Position numbers and translations under genes: made by a program. 64,000 nucleotides of DNA from Thalassobacillus sp. CUG 92003 (GTDB lineage: Bacteria; Bacillota; Bacilli; Bacillales; Halobacillaceae): positions 248,001 to 312,000 of the forward strand of contig NZ_JABLSJ010000001.1 of NCBI RefSeq assembly GCF_013618635.1, written 5' to 3'. The number at the start of each line of letters is the position of its first letter. Position 1 is the stretch's first letter. The notes below the pieces were generated by a model that searched no databases, was not told the origin of the DNA, and saw nothing but the letters and a program-made list of their open reading frames with translations. Positions 32,374-42,626 of this stretch are shown here, in pieces.

Positions 32374-33321
32374 ATGAATACCAAGGGCCAAGCGTTAAAA
32401 AAGGTTCTGCCTAATAACATGCTAAACAAAAGAAAAGGTTCTGCTCCTGGCTTATCCAGTGATAAAAAACTGGCTGTAAGGTTGTTAACGCCAACATTCA
32501 TATTGTTGGCATTACTTACATTATTCCCTATCGGGTATGCAGTGTATATTTCGTTATCCTCTTTTGATACGTTTGGCAATCATACAGGGTTTGTTGGGTT
32601 GGAGAACTTCATAAAAACGTTGACTAATGGGACTTTTTGGAACTCTATTTATGTCACATTATTATTTACTGCACTAGCAGTGGGATCTCAAATATTTTTG
32701 GGTTTCAATCTTGCTTTAATTATGTCGAGAGATAGTAATGCGATGAAGTATTTACGCTGGTTGCTCATTATTCCTATGATGCTTTCCCCTTTAGTTGTAG
32801 CTATTGTATTTAGGCTAATGCTGAATACGGATATGGGGATTATTAACTATATGTTGCAGGGTTTGGGTCTACAAAAGATAAATTTCTTAGGAGAGCCTGT
32901 GTTGGCGTTCTTATCTTTAGTTGTTGTTGACATATGGCAGTGGACTCCAATGGTTTTTTTGATTATCTTAGCTGGCATGCAGTCCTTGCCAAAAGATCCA
33001 TTTGAAGCAGCAAACATTGATGGAGCATCAAAGCTGCAAACAATAAGGTATGTCATGATCCCGATGTTAAAACCCGTGATTGTCGTTGCGCTTGTGATTA
33101 GAACAATGGACGCCTTAAGAACGTTTGATCAAGTATTTGTGCTTACCCAGGGAGGTCCTGGAAGAGCTACAGAAACAGTGAGTTTTCTAATGTATCGACA
33201 AGCTATGAAATTCTCAGAATTTGGATTTGCTTCTGCAGGGTTACTGATTGTTCTGGTTATTACAATCGTTATTTCGTCACTTCTGATTAAGTTAATGAAT
33301 TCTTCTCAAGCAGCTAACTAG
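32374..33321 (+). CDS. ABC sugar permease, MalF/UgpA type
   Basis: A 315-residue membrane protein with six or seven helices and the EAA loop EAANIDGASKLQTIRYVMIP that contacts the ATPase. The N-terminal ~35 residues are basic and cytoplasmic. GGGGTGAAC precedes the ATG. It pairs with the next permease to form the inositol importer channel. Confidence 0.87.
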   Translation: MNTKGQALKKVLPNNMLNKRKGSAPGLSSDKKLAVRLLTPTFILLALLTLFPIGYAVYISLSSFDTFGNHTGFVGLENFIKTLTNGTFWNSIYVTLLFTALAVGSQIFLGFNLALIMSRDSNAMKYLRWLLIIPMMLSPLVVAIVFRLMLNTDMGIINYMLQGLGLQKINFLGEPVLAFLSLVVVDIWQWTPMVFLIILAGMQSLPKDPFEAANIDGASKLQTIRYVMIPMLKPVIVVALVIRTMDALRTFDQVFVLTQGGPGRATETVSFLMYRQAMKFSEFGFASAGLLIVLVITIVISSLLIKLMNSSQAAN

Positions 33322-33336
33322 AAAGGAGCAATTGTT

Positions 33337-34206
33337 ATGGCAATGATTTCCGCCAAACAAGAAGGCTGGAAAATAAAATTATTGCGAGGTTCCTTCTTAA
33401 CCACAGCGATTATTTTTGTTCTGTTTCCTCTTTATTGGATGGTTATTACAAGCTTTAAAACAGAAGGGGAATTATTTGCAGACAAACAAACGTTTTTCCC
33501 TGAGAATTTTACCTTTCAATATTATTTAGATCCGGTAGAGGGGATATTTTCGCCTAATAATCCATTTATGCAGTTCTTTTTAAACAGTACCATTGTAGCC
33601 TTTGTTTCTACGCTTTTGTGTTTAACGATTGGATCTTTCTCAGCATATAGCTTAGCTCGCTTCAAAATGAAAGGGAAACGAAATGAAAGACTATCATTTA
33701 TTATCCTTACAGCAAGGATGCTACCTCCAATTGTTATTGTAGTGCCACTATATTTAATCATGCAAAAATTAGGGCTTTTAAATACACTATGGGCGATGTT
33801 AATCGTATACACAGGTTTTAACCTACCATTTGTTGTTTGGATGCTTAAAGCTTTTTTTGAAGAAATCCCAGATTCTTTAGAAGAATCTGCCATGATGGAT
33901 GGATCCTCTCGCTTCATGGCTTTCGTTAAAATTGTACTGCCCCTTGCTCTTCCGGGGCTTGTAGCAACATCAATCTTTACAATCATCCTGACATGGAATG
34001 AATTTCTGTTCGCGATGTTTTTATTAAATAATACAGACGTCATGACACTTCCTGCTGGGATTTCTACATTCATAACCCAGTATAAGACGAACTGGGGAGC
34101 ATTGACGGCTGCTGCATCGATGTCTATCCTGCCTGTTCTAATCTTTTCATTCTTAGTACAAAAACACTTAGTTAAAGGAATGACTATGGGGGCGGTCAAA
34201 GGGTAG
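33337..34206 (+). CDS. ABC sugar permease, MalG/UgpE type
   Basis: A 289-residue six-helix permease with the EAA-type loop EESAMMDGSSRFMAFVKIVL. It follows the first permease by 15 nt with AAAGGAGC upstream of the ATG. The complex would need an ATPase encoded elsewhere, such as a shared MsmX-type subunit. Confidence 0.87.
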   Translation: MAMISAKQEGWKIKLLRGSFLTTAIIFVLFPLYWMVITSFKTEGELFADKQTFFPENFTFQYYLDPVEGIFSPNNPFMQFFLNSTIVAFVSTLLCLTIGSFSAYSLARFKMKGKRNERLSFIILTARMLPPIVIVVPLYLIMQKLGLLNTLWAMLIVYTGFNLPFVVWMLKAFFEEIPDSLEESAMMDGSSRFMAFVKIVLPLALPGLVATSIFTIILTWNEFLFAMFLLNNTDVMTLPAGISTFITQYKTNWGALTAAASMSILPVLIFSFLVQKHLVKGMTMGAVKG

Positions 34207-34234
34207 TAAATTTTAATAATAGAGGTGGTACGAA

Positions 34235-35266
34235 ATGGAACAAATTAGCGCAGCAATTATCGGAGCAGGGCGAATAGGTAAATTGCATGCAGACCATTTA
34301 ATAGAATCAGAAGACTTCCGCTTAACAGCAATTGCGGATGTATTTACAGATCATATAAAAGACACGAAATACGAATCTGCTGCAGATTATCTTACACATG
34401 ATACTGAGACAATCTTTAAGGATGACAGGATTGACGCTGTATTTATATGTTCGTCCACGAGCACGCATCCTCAATTAATAAAACAAGCAGCAGTGTCGGG
34501 TAAGCACATTTTTTGTGAAAAACCAATTAGCTTTTCTTTAAAAGAATCTAAAGAGGCGGTGGATGCTGCTAAAAAGCAGAATGTCATTTTTCAGGTGGGT
34601 TTTAATCGACGATTTGATAAGCATTTCAAAAAAGTAAAAGATGCAGTGTTTAATAAAAAGATAGGCGAGCCTCATATAGTGAAAATTAGTTCGCGAGATC
34701 CAGAGCCGCCACCCGAAGCGTATATTACTACTTCAGGAGGCTTATTTATGGATATGACAATACATGATTTTGATATGATCCGTTTTTTAACAGGTAAAGA
34801 TGTAGTAGAAATTCAAGTAAATGCAGCTCAGCTCGTTGATGAACGGTTTAAACGCACGGGGGATGTTGATACAGCCATCATTACAGTCACTTTCTCAGAT
34901 GAGTCGATTGGCGTCATAGATAATAGCAGACAAGCTGTGTATGGTTATGATCAAAGGATTGAAGTATTTGGTAGTGAGGGAGTGGTTTCTGCTGATAACG
35001 AGGCGACTACTAACGTAACTATCCAAACCAAAGAAGCTGTTACACTTGATCATCCAAAATATTTCTTTTTGGATCGATATATTGAAGCATATAAAGAAGA
35101 GGTGAGAGCATTTGCATCAGCTATAAAGAGTGAGGCCCAAGTTTTGTGTAGTGGTGAAGATGGGTTCAAAGCTGAACTATTAGCACATGCAGCTAAGAAA
35201 TCATATGAAGAAGCAAGGAAAGTAACAATTGATGAAATTGAATTAGATTTAGTGAGTGAGGTTTGA
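34235..35266 (+). CDS. iolG: Inositol 2-dehydrogenase, Gfo/Idh/MocA family
   Basis: A 343-residue NAD-dependent dehydrogenase. The Rossmann motif is AAIIGAGRIGKLHADHL; the catalytic lysine lies in CEKPISFSL and the proton-relay histidine in MDMTIHDFDMIRFLTG. It oxidises myo-inositol to 2-keto-myo-inositol (scyllo-inosose), the entry step of the pathway. AGAGGTGG precedes the ATG. A second member of the family is at 41527; this one, adjoining the transporter and iolB, is the better candidate for the myo-inositol enzyme. Confidence 0.82.
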   Translation: MEQISAAIIGAGRIGKLHADHLIESEDFRLTAIADVFTDHIKDTKYESAADYLTHDTETIFKDDRIDAVFICSSTSTHPQLIKQAAVSGKHIFCEKPISFSLKESKEAVDAAKKQNVIFQVGFNRRFDKHFKKVKDAVFNKKIGEPHIVKISSRDPEPPPEAYITTSGGLFMDMTIHDFDMIRFLTGKDVVEIQVNAAQLVDERFKRTGDVDTAIITVTFSDESIGVIDNSRQAVYGYDQRIEVFGSEGVVSADNEATTNVTIQTKEAVTLDHPKYFFLDRYIEAYKEEVRAFASAIKSEAQVLCSGEDGFKAELLAHAAKKSYEEARKVTIDEIELDLVSEV

Positions 35267-35282
35267 ATTTTTACATGTTGAG

Positions 35283-35297
35283 TTAAGCGCTTACCTT
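35283..35297. promoter_or_regulatory. Internal LacI-type operator before iolB
   Basis: TTAAGCGCTTACCTT contains the palindrome TAAGCGCTTA and repeats the 13-nt core of the operator at 30144. It lies in the 56-nt gap between iolG and iolB, so iolB onward may have a second regulated promoter. Confidence 0.6.
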
Positions 35298-35322
35298 ACT
35301 ATTTTAATCTAGGAGGCTGAAA

Positions 35323-36126
35323 ATGTCAGATTTATTAGTACAGTCTAAAACAACTGCAAAAGATGGTAAGAGAATTGACATAAACCCAACGAGTGCAGGT
35401 TGGGAACATGTTGGTTTTCAAGTATATCTGTTGCAAGAAGGAGACATTATCGATCAACAGACGAATGACGAGGAAATATGTGTAGTTGTATTAAGTGGCA
35501 GAGTATCAGTAAATACCACACAAGAGAAATTTGAGAATATCGGAAAACGAATGGATGTGTTTGAAAAAATACCTCCTTATTCTGTCTACGTACCTAGTAA
35601 GGATGATATTAAGGTGGAAGCTTTAACAGTGGCAGAAGTCGCTTTTTGTAAAGCTCCTGGTAAGGGTAACTATCGAGCGAGACTTATTCCCCCCGAAGAT
35701 GTCGGAGTAGAGGATCGTGGTGAAGGAAACACCTCACGTAAGATACACAATATCCTTCCGGAAGAAGAAGCGGCAGACAGTTTGCTGATCGTAGAAGTCT
35801 ACACTCCGGAGGGCAACACATCAAGTTACCCCCCCCATAAACATGATGAATTGAATTTACCCCACGAGTCTAAATTGGAAGAAACGTATTACCACAAGTT
35901 AAACCCTGATAAAGGCTTCGTCTTTCAAAGAGTTTACACGGATGATCGTTCTTTAGACGAATCCATGGCAGTAGGACACGACAATGTGGTTCTCGTACCA
36001 AAAGGATACCATCCAGTATCTGCGATTTCAGGATACGATTCATATTATTTGAACGTTATGGCAGGACCAAAAAGAACGTGGAAATTTCACACAGATCCAC
36101 AACATGAATGGTTATTTAATTGGTAA
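35323..36126 (+). CDS. iolB: 5-deoxy-glucuronate isomerase
   Basis: A 267-residue double-cupin protein: HVGFQVYLLQEGDIIDQQTN, then the metal site PPHKHDELNLPHESKLEETYYHK, and YHPVSAISGYDSYYLNVMAG. It isomerises 5-deoxy-D-glucuronate to 5-dehydro-2-deoxy-D-gluconate, the fourth step. GGAGG precedes the ATG and an operator copy lies just upstream. iolC follows directly. Confidence 0.93.
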   Translation: MSDLLVQSKTTAKDGKRIDINPTSAGWEHVGFQVYLLQEGDIIDQQTNDEEICVVVLSGRVSVNTTQEKFENIGKRMDVFEKIPPYSVYVPSKDDIKVEALTVAEVAFCKAPGKGNYRARLIPPEDVGVEDRGEGNTSRKIHNILPEEEAADSLLIVEVYTPEGNTSSYPPHKHDELNLPHESKLEETYYHKLNPDKGFVFQRVYTDDRSLDESMAVGHDNVVLVPKGYHPVSAISGYDSYYLNVMAGPKRTWKFHTDPQHEWLFNW

Positions 36127-36138
36127 GGAGGGATGTAC

Positions 36139-37134
36139 ATGTATAATCTTAATTTTGTGCAAGACCGTTTATACGATCTAGTAGGGCTAGGGAGATTATG
36201 TCTGGATTTAAATACAGATCAAATAAACTGCCCCATGGAAGAGACGGAATCTTTTACAAAATATGTAGGAGGTTCTCCGGCTAATATCACTATTGGTGCA
36301 TCTAGGTTAGGGTTGCAAACAGGTTTTATCGGTAAGATTTCTGATGATCAGCATGGTCGCTTTATCACGAGGTATTTGAAAAAAAATGAAATAAGTACAG
36401 AAGGGGTGTCGGTTGATAAAACAGGTGCTGTTACAGGGCTTGCTTTTACAGAAATTAAAAGCCCCGAGGACTGCAGTATATTAATGTATAGAGACAATGT
36501 AGCTGATTTACTATTGAAACCCGAAGAAGTATCAGAGGATTACATTAAGCGTGCTAAGGCTTTGTTAATTTCCGGAACCGCCTTATCCGCAAATCCATCA
36601 CGAGAAGCTGTATTCCTTGCATTGGATTATGCTAACAAACATGACACGAAAGTGATTTTGGATATCGATTACCGTCCTTACACCTGGGCATCAGAAGGAG
36701 AAACAGCAGTATATTTCAATTTAGCCTCGGAAAAATGTGACGTCATAATTGGTACAAGGGAAGAATTTGATATGATGGAGCAATTTGAATCAGAAGAAAA
36801 TGATGATTATAAAACAGCGAACAAATGGTTTAATCATAAAGCTGAGATTGTGGTGATTAAACATGGAGTAAAAGGATCAATTGCTTATACAAAAGCTGGC
36901 CAAGCGTTTACCGGGGGCACCTTTGAAACTAAGGTATTGAAAACATTCGGCGCTGGTGATGCCTACGCGTCTGCTTTCATATATGGGTTGTTGAATCAAT
37001 GGGAACTGCCCAAAGCGATGGAATATGGCAGTGCTTCTGCAGCTATTGTTATTTCAAAACATAGTTGTTCTGATGCGATGCCCACAACTTCGGAGGTAAA
37101 TTCGTTCATCGAAAAAGCTAAGCAACGGTCATAA
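36139..37134 (+). CDS. iolC: 5-dehydro-2-deoxygluconokinase
   Basis: A 331-residue PfkB/ribokinase-family kinase: GLGRLCLDLNTDQINCPMEE, YVGGSPANITIGASRLGLQT, and the catalytic GAGDAYASAF near the C-terminus. It phosphorylates 5-dehydro-2-deoxygluconate at C6. AAGGAGG gives ideal spacing to the ATG at 36139 rather than the one 6 nt earlier. It lacks the C-terminal aldolase-like (DUF2090) domain fused to IolC in some bacteria, so a separate IolJ-type aldolase is required. Confidence 0.92.
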   Translation: MYNLNFVQDRLYDLVGLGRLCLDLNTDQINCPMEETESFTKYVGGSPANITIGASRLGLQTGFIGKISDDQHGRFITRYLKKNEISTEGVSVDKTGAVTGLAFTEIKSPEDCSILMYRDNVADLLLKPEEVSEDYIKRAKALLISGTALSANPSREAVFLALDYANKHDTKVILDIDYRPYTWASEGETAVYFNLASEKCDVIIGTREEFDMMEQFESEENDDYKTANKWFNHKAEIVVIKHGVKGSIAYTKAGQAFTGGTFETKVLKTFGAGDAYASAFIYGLLNQWELPKAMEYGSASAAIVISKHSCSDAMPTTSEVNSFIEKAKQRS

Positions 37135-37167
37135 AGCTTTATAAATTTAGCAAGGAGGTAATATCAG

Positions 37168-38625
37168 GTGGCTCATACAACAGTGGAATTGATGAAGAAT
37201 TATGTCGGTGGAAAATGGGTGGAAGCAAAAAGCGAAAAATCAGAAGAGGTCTACAATCCAGCTACCGGAGAAGTGTTAGCCCATGTCCCTATTTCTTCTA
37301 AGGAAGATTTAGATGATGCCGTCGAAGTCGCCAAAGAAGCTCAAAAGGAATGGCGGGAGATAGCTGTTCCAAAACGAGCGAGAATAATGTTCAAGTATCA
37401 GCAGTTACTTGTGGAACACTGGGATGAATTGGCTGAGTTAATCACCAAAGAAAATGGTAAGAACTTTAAAGAAGCATACGGAGAAGTTCAACGCGGAATT
37501 GAATGTGTAGAATTTGCTGCCAGTGCCCCTTCTTTAATGATGGGAGAACAGTTGCCTTCCATTGCATCTGGGCTAGAGTCGGGGATGTACCGCTACCCAA
37601 TTGGTGTTGTGGGAGGTATCACTCCATTTAACTTTCCGATGATGGTGCCATGTTGGATGTTTCCGACCGCTATTGTTACAGGGAATTCATTTGTACTGAA
37701 ACCCTCTGAACGGACGCCTCTGTTGGCAAATCGATTGGCTGAATTATTTGAAGAAGCAGGGTTACCTAAGGGCGTCTTTAATATCGTGCACGGGGCACAT
37801 GATGTGGTGAACGGGCTTCTGGACAGCCCTGAAGTAGAAGCTATTTCTTTTGTTGGATCTCAACCTGTAGCAGAATATGTCTACAAGCGAGGCACAGAAA
37901 ATTTAAAAAGGGTACAAGCTCTGGCAGGGGCGAAAAACCATTCTATTATTTTAAATGATGCAAACTTGGAAAATGCTGCTACTCAAGTACTAAACGCTGC
38001 ATTTGGTTCTGCTGGAGAGCGATGTATGTCCTGTTCTGTAGTAGCGGTTGAAGAAAGTGTTGCTGATGAATTTGTTGAGAAACTGGTACAGAAAACAAAT
38101 GAAATTAAAATTGGAAATGGTCTTGATGAGAGTGTCTTTCTCGGTCCTGTCATACGTGATGAGCATAAAAAACGCACCTTGCAATACATCGAAACAGGCG
38201 AGCAGGAAGGTGCGAAGTTGATTCGCGATGGCAGAGAAGATGAGGTTCAAGAACATGGGTACTTCGTCGGGCCGACCATATTCGATGAAGTAAGCAGTCA
38301 AATGAAAATTTGGCAAGATGAGATATTTGCTCCCGTTCTATCAGTAGCACGCGTGAAAAACTTGGAGGGAGCAGTAGAACTAACAAATTCATCTAAGTTC
38401 GCTAACGGAGCGTGCATCTTTACAAATAATGGGGGAAGTGTTCGGCAATTTCGTGAAACAATTGATGCAGGGATGCTTGGAGTCAATATTGGAGTGCCCG
38501 CTCCAATGGCATTTTTCCCTTTCTCTGGATGGAAGGACTCCTTTTACGGAGATTTACATGCTAACGGGAAAGATGGAATTGAATTTTATACAAGAAAAAA
38601 AGTCATTACCTCTCGTTGGGTATAA
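37168..38625 (+). CDS. iolA: Malonate/methylmalonate-semialdehyde dehydrogenase
   Basis: A 485-residue CoA-acylating aldehyde dehydrogenase, highly similar along its whole length to the 13293 product: [46 protein letters not shown], nucleophile in GERCMSC. It converts malonate semialdehyde from the inositol pathway to acetyl-CoA. The start is GTG with AAGGAGG upstream. Its codons are more A/T-ending than those of its paralogue, matching the inositol block, which suggests separate histories. Confidence 0.92.
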   Translation: MAHTTVELMKNYVGGKWVEAKSEKSEEVYNPATGEVLAHVPISSKEDLDDAVEVAKEAQKEWREIAVPKRARIMFKYQQLLVEHWDELAELITKENGKNFKEAYGEVQRGIECVEFAASAPSLMMGEQLPSIASGLESGMYRYPIGVVGGITPFNFPMMVPCWMFPTAIVTGNSFVLKPSERTPLLANRLAELFEEAGLPKGVFNIVHGAHDVVNGLLDSPEVEAISFVGSQPVAEYVYKRGTENLKRVQALAGAKNHSIILNDANLENAATQVLNAAFGSAGERCMSCSVVAVEESVADEFVEKLVQKTNEIKIGNGLDESVFLGPVIRDEHKKRTLQYIETGEQEGAKLIRDGREDEVQEHGYFVGPTIFDEVSSQMKIWQDEIFAPVLSVARVKNLEGAVELTNSSKFANGACIFTNNGGSVRQFRETIDAGMLGVNIGVPAPMAFFPFSGWKDSFYGDLHANGKDGIEFYTRKKVITSRWV

Positions 38626-38631
38626 AAAATT

Positions 38632-38660
38632 AAAGGAGGAGAGGAAACTCCTCCTTTTTT
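38632..38660 (+). terminator. Terminator hairpin between iolA and iolD
   Basis: AAAGGAGGAG (38632-38641) pairs with CTCCTCCTTT (38648-38657) and T-residues follow. It sits inside the otherwise continuous iol gene order, so it is probably a partial terminator setting the iolD/iolE level. Confidence 0.75.
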
Positions 38661-38685
38661 AATTTTAATTATGGGGTGAACATAT

Positions 38686-40611
38686 ATGAAAATGACCACA
38701 GCACAGGCATTAATAAAGTTTTTAAATCAACAATTTATAGAATTTGAGGGAAATGAGAACAGAATGTTCAAGGGAATTTCTACGATCTATGGACACGGTA
38801 ATGTTTTGGGGTTAGGTCAAGCATTAGAAGAAAATCCAGGAGATTTAGAGGTCTACCAAGGGAGAAATGAGCAAGGAATGGCTCATGCAGCCACAGCTTT
38901 TGCTAAGCAAAATCGTCGTAGGCAATTAATTGCTTGTGCCTCTTCAGTAGGTCCAGGTTCAGCTAATATGATAACTGCTGCTGCCACGGCTTCCACTAAT
39001 CAAATCCCCCTTTTATTATTACCAGGAGACACGTTTGCAAGCAGACAGCCGGATCCCGTGCTGCAACAGGTAGAACAGCTGCATGATCATACTTTAACCA
39101 CGAACGATGCTTTCCGTCCTGTAAGTAAATATTGGGACCGTATTAGTCGCCCAGAACAATTAATGACCGCCATGATTAACGCCATGCGTGTCCTGACCAA
39201 TCCTGCTGATACAGGAGCAGTGACTGTATCTCTACCTCAAGATGTCCAAGGCGAGGCATATGACTTTCCGGAATACTTCTTTAAAAAACGCGTTCATCGG
39301 GTTAAACGTCTAGAACCCGATCAAACTGAGGTTGATGAAGCAGTGAATATCATTAAATTAAAGAAAAAACCATTCATTGTATGTGGAGGAGGAGTCCGTT
39401 ATTCCGAAGCAGGTGAAGTTTTGGCCACTTTAGCCGAGCAGTTTCAAATCCCATGGGCGGAGACACAAGCAGGGAAGAGCTCTCTTGCTAACACACACCC
39501 TCTAAACCTTGGAGGATTGGGTGTTACAGGTAATGCTGCAGGAAATGAATTAGCACGACAAGCAGATGTCGTGATCGGTATAGGGACACGTTTTTCTGAC
39601 TTTACTACTGCTTCTAAACAACTTTTTCAACAGGAAAGTGTAGATTTCGTGACGATCAATATTTCAGAATACCATGCAGGGAAATTTGATGCCACGAAAA
39701 TAGTTGCTGATGCTAAAGAAGGGATCAAGTCTCTGGCTGATTCGCTAGAGGAGGCGGGATACAAAAGCAGTTATAATGGTGAAATTGAGGCAGCTCAACA
39801 ACAATGGAAAGAAGAATTGAACCGACTTTATGAAACGGAATTTTATACGGAAGGTTTTGCTCCAGAAATAGCAGGTCATTTGGATGAAGAGCTTGAAGAG
39901 TATCGCGATGTTCTTAACTCCTCTCTTACACAAACAGCTGTTTTAGGAAAGATCAATCACTCTGTTGAAAATGACGCCATTGTAGTAGGTGCTGCAGGAA
40001 GCCTTCCGGGAGATATGCAAAGAATGTGGATTAGCAAACAACCAGGAACCTATCACATGGAATATGGTTATTCGTGTATGGGGTATGAAATAGCTGGAGC
40101 TCTAGGAGCGAAAATGGCTGAGCCGAATAAAGAAGTGTATGCCATGGTTGGAGATGGTAGCTACTTAATGTTGCATAGCGAATTAGTGACAAGTATCCAA
40201 GAAAATAAAAAAATCAACGTTATGCTATTTGATAATGTAGGGTTCGGTTGTATTAATAATTTGCAAATGGGAAATGGTCAACGAAGTTTTGGTACAGAAT
40301 TTCGTAAAAGAAACCCCCAAACAGGCAAGTTAGATGGGGAGTTGCATAAGATTGATTTTGCTAAAAGTGCAGAAGCATATGGGGCGAAAACTTACAAAGT
40401 TTACACAATGGAGCAGTTAGAGGAAGCACTCATAGATGCAAAAAAACAAGCAGTTTCAACCTTGATTGATATGAAGGTGCTGCCTAAAACAATGACAGGA
40501 GATTATGCATCTTGGTGGCATGTAGGTGTCGCAGAAACTTCTGGGAACTCAGCGGTTCAAGAGGCTTATCTTGATAAAGAAAAACAATTGGAATCAGCCC
40601 GGAAATATTAA
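38686..40611 (+). CDS. iolD: 3D-(3,5/4)-trihydroxycyclohexane-1,2-dione acylhydrolase
   Basis: A 641-residue thiamine-diphosphate enzyme that opens the six-membered ring of the inositol-derived dione to 5-deoxyglucuronate. Visible are the ThDP catalytic glutamate region [39 protein letters not shown], and the ThDP/Mg motif [20 protein letters not shown]. Its full length agrees with the family (about 637). GGGGTGAAC precedes the ATG. It lies behind a probable partial terminator and before iolE. Confidence 0.95.
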   Translation: MKMTTAQALIKFLNQQFIEFEGNENRMFKGISTIYGHGNVLGLGQALEENPGDLEVYQGRNEQGMAHAATAFAKQNRRRQLIACASSVGPGSANMITAAATASTNQIPLLLLPGDTFASRQPDPVLQQVEQLHDHTLTTNDAFRPVSKYWDRISRPEQLMTAMINAMRVLTNPADTGAVTVSLPQDVQGEAYDFPEYFFKKRVHRVKRLEPDQTEVDEAVNIIKLKKKPFIVCGGGVRYSEAGEVLATLAEQFQIPWAETQAGKSSLANTHPLNLGGLGVTGNAAGNELARQADVVIGIGTRFSDFTTASKQLFQQESVDFVTINISEYHAGKFDATKIVADAKEGIKSLADSLEEAGYKSSYNGEIEAAQQQWKEELNRLYETEFYTEGFAPEIAGHLDEELEEYRDVLNSSLTQTAVLGKINHSVENDAIVVGAAGSLPGDMQRMWISKQPGTYHMEYGYSCMGYEIAGALGAKMAEPNKEVYAMVGDGSYLMLHSELVTSIQENKKINVMLFDNVGFGCINNLQMGNGQRSFGTEFRKRNPQTGKLDGELHKIDFAKSAEAYGAKTYKVYTMEQLEEALIDAKKQAVSTLIDMKVLPKTMTGDYASWWHVGVAETSGNSAVQEAYLDKEKQLESARKY

Positions 40612-40629
40612 TTAAAGAGGAGTAATCAA

Positions 40630-41523
40630 ATGATCAATAAGAATAATGTGAAATTGGGAATTGCTCCTATTGCATGGACTAATGATGACATGCCAGATTT
40701 AGGCGGGGAAAATACCTTTGAGCAATGTGTCAGTGAAATGGCATTAGCAGGTTTTACCGGAACAGAGGTAGGCAATAAATACCCTAAAGATACTGGGGTA
40801 CTGAAAAAAGCGTTGAAGATGCGCAACTTAGAAGTGGCAAGTGCCTGGTTTAGTTCTTTCCTGACTACAGAACCATATAAAACTACCGAAAAAAAATTCA
40901 TCGAGCATCGCGACTTCCTAAGTGAAATGGGGGCGGATGTAATCGTCGTTTCTGAGCAGGGACGCAGTATCCAAAAAGCCAACACCCCCTTATTCGAAAG
41001 CAAACCAGTATTTTCTGAAGAAGAGTGGAAAAGGCTTTCAAATGGACTAAATCATTTAGGAAAGCTAGCTCAAGAAAAAGACATGAAAATAGCCTTTCAT
41101 CATCATATGGGCACGGGTGTTCAAACATCGGAGGAAGTAGACAAATTGATGAGTTTAACAGCTTCGGCTCTTGTACATCTTCTTTACGATTCTGGTCATT
41201 TATACTTCTCTGATAAAGAAGCTGTTTCTCTATTAGATAAATATATAGATCGAATTGCTCATGTACACTTAAAAGACGTAAGAGACGATATCGCTACTAA
41301 GATAAAAGAAAACAAGTTAACGTTCAAGGATGCAGTTAGGCTAGGGGCATTCACAGTGCCGGGGGATGGCACGATTGACTTTCAACCTATTTTTGAAAAG
41401 TTAGGAAAGGTTGATTACCGAGGTTGGCTTTTGGTAGAGGCAGAACAAGACCCCCAAAGGGCAAACCCTTTAGAATATGCACTATTTGCACGCCGTTATA
41501 TAAAAGAAACGGCAGGGGTATGA
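40630..41523 (+). CDS. iolE: Myo-inosose-2 dehydratase
   Basis: A 297-residue TIM-barrel dehydratase with metal ligands. VKLGIAPIAWTNDDMPDLGG at the N-terminus, FHHHMGTGVQTSEEVDKLM, LLYDSGHLYFS and HVHLKDVRDD are typical of IolE. It removes water from 2-keto-myo-inositol, giving the dione substrate of IolD. AAGAGGAG precedes the ATG. The next dehydrogenase starts 3 nt after the stop. Confidence 0.93.
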   Translation: MINKNNVKLGIAPIAWTNDDMPDLGGENTFEQCVSEMALAGFTGTEVGNKYPKDTGVLKKALKMRNLEVASAWFSSFLTTEPYKTTEKKFIEHRDFLSEMGADVIVVSEQGRSIQKANTPLFESKPVFSEEEWKRLSNGLNHLGKLAQEKDMKIAFHHHMGTGVQTSEEVDKLMSLTASALVHLLYDSGHLYFSDKEAVSLLDKYIDRIAHVHLKDVRDDIATKIKENKLTFKDAVRLGAFTVPGDGTIDFQPIFEKLGKVDYRGWLLVEAEQDPQRANPLEYALFARRYIKETAGV

Positions 41524-41526
41524 AAA

Positions 41527-42567
41527 TTGAGATATGTTAATGTTGGAATTGTAGGTCTAGGAAGACTAGGTAAACAGCATGCAGAAAATTTGGTGCATCG
41601 TATTCCATTCTGTAATTTAATTGCTGTGTGCAGTATTTCTGAACAAGAAGTGAATGAATTTATTAAACCCTGGAATGTTCCATATGGATATACTAATTAT
41701 GATGACATGCTTGCCAATGAAGAGTTAGATGCTGTGTTTATAGCTTCTCCTTCAAGTTACCATGGAGAACAGATTATCAAGGCATTAGAAAAAGGATTGC
41801 ATGTATTTTGTGAAAAACCTCTTTCTTTGTACTTGTCCGAAGCAGAACGCGTACAACAGATTGTACAAAGACATCCTGATCAAGTATTTATGCTTGGTTT
41901 TATGAGGCGTTACGATCATTCCTATCAAACTGCTAAAAAGAAGATTGAACAAGGGGCTATTGGAGATCCCATTTTTATTCGTTGTCATGGACTCGACCCT
42001 GCCTCACAAATGGATAACTTTTTATCCTTTGCGAAAAGAAATTATAGCGGTGGAATTTTCCTTGATATGGCGGTGCACGATTTTGATTTAGCACGATGGT
42101 TTTTAAATGCGGAACCTAAGGAAACGTGGGCGATAGGTGGAGGGTATGCTCGTCCAGAATTTGAAGAATTAAACGATGCTGAAACAGGAGCAGCAATGGT
42201 TAAGTTTGAACAAAATAAAATGGGCATGTTTGTTGCAAGCCGTAACTGCGCACATGGCTATCATATCGAAACGGAAATAATAGGTACAAAGGGGTCCTTA
42301 CGAATAGGCACCATACCGGAAAAAAATCAGGTTGCTATCATGCAGGAAAGTGGAGTTATTCATGAATGCGTCACTGGATTTCTGGAAAGGTTTGAACATG
42401 CCTATTTAACTGAAGCTGAAGAATTTATCAATTGTATTTTGATGAACCAACATCCTGAAGTTACTGTAGGGGATGGAGTGGAAGCGACTCGACTTGGTTA
42501 TGCTTGCAAAGAATCATTTGAGTTAGAGCGGCTAATTAGTGTGACCTCATACAGGCAAAGCTGCTGA
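41527..42567 (+). CDS. Second inositol-type dehydrogenase, Gfo/Idh/MocA family
   Basis: A 346-residue NAD(P)-dependent dehydrogenase: Rossmann motif VGIVGLGRLGKQHAENL, lysine in FCEKPLSLYL, histidine in LDMAVHDFDLARWFL. It follows iolE immediately, starting at TTG with AGGGGT upstream. Paired with the iolG at 34235, it probably oxidises a different stereoisomer, such as scyllo- or D-chiro-inositol, or a methylated inositol. Which of the two handles myo-inositol cannot be settled from the sequence. Confidence 0.82.
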   Translation: MRYVNVGIVGLGRLGKQHAENLVHRIPFCNLIAVCSISEQEVNEFIKPWNVPYGYTNYDDMLANEELDAVFIASPSSYHGEQIIKALEKGLHVFCEKPLSLYLSEAERVQQIVQRHPDQVFMLGFMRRYDHSYQTAKKKIEQGAIGDPIFIRCHGLDPASQMDNFLSFAKRNYSGGIFLDMAVHDFDLARWFLNAEPKETWAIGGGYARPEFEELNDAETGAAMVKFEQNKMGMFVASRNCAHGYHIETEIIGTKGSLRIGTIPEKNQVAIMQESGVIHECVTGFLERFEHAYLTEAEEFINCILMNQHPEVTVGDGVEATRLGYACKESFELERLISVTSYRQSC

Positions 42568-42593
42568 AATCGTATTAATCTTTACTGTATAAT
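42564..42593 (+). promoter_or_regulatory. Probable promoter of the LacI regulator gene
   Basis: TATAAT at 42588-42593 lies 34 nt before the start codon, with CTGAAA 18 nt upstream as a weak -35. It overlaps the end of the dehydrogenase gene, so the regulator can be transcribed separately. Confidence 0.45.
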
Positions 42594-42626
42594 GTAATAA
42601 AGAAATGAAGTTGAAAGGGTTAGTTT

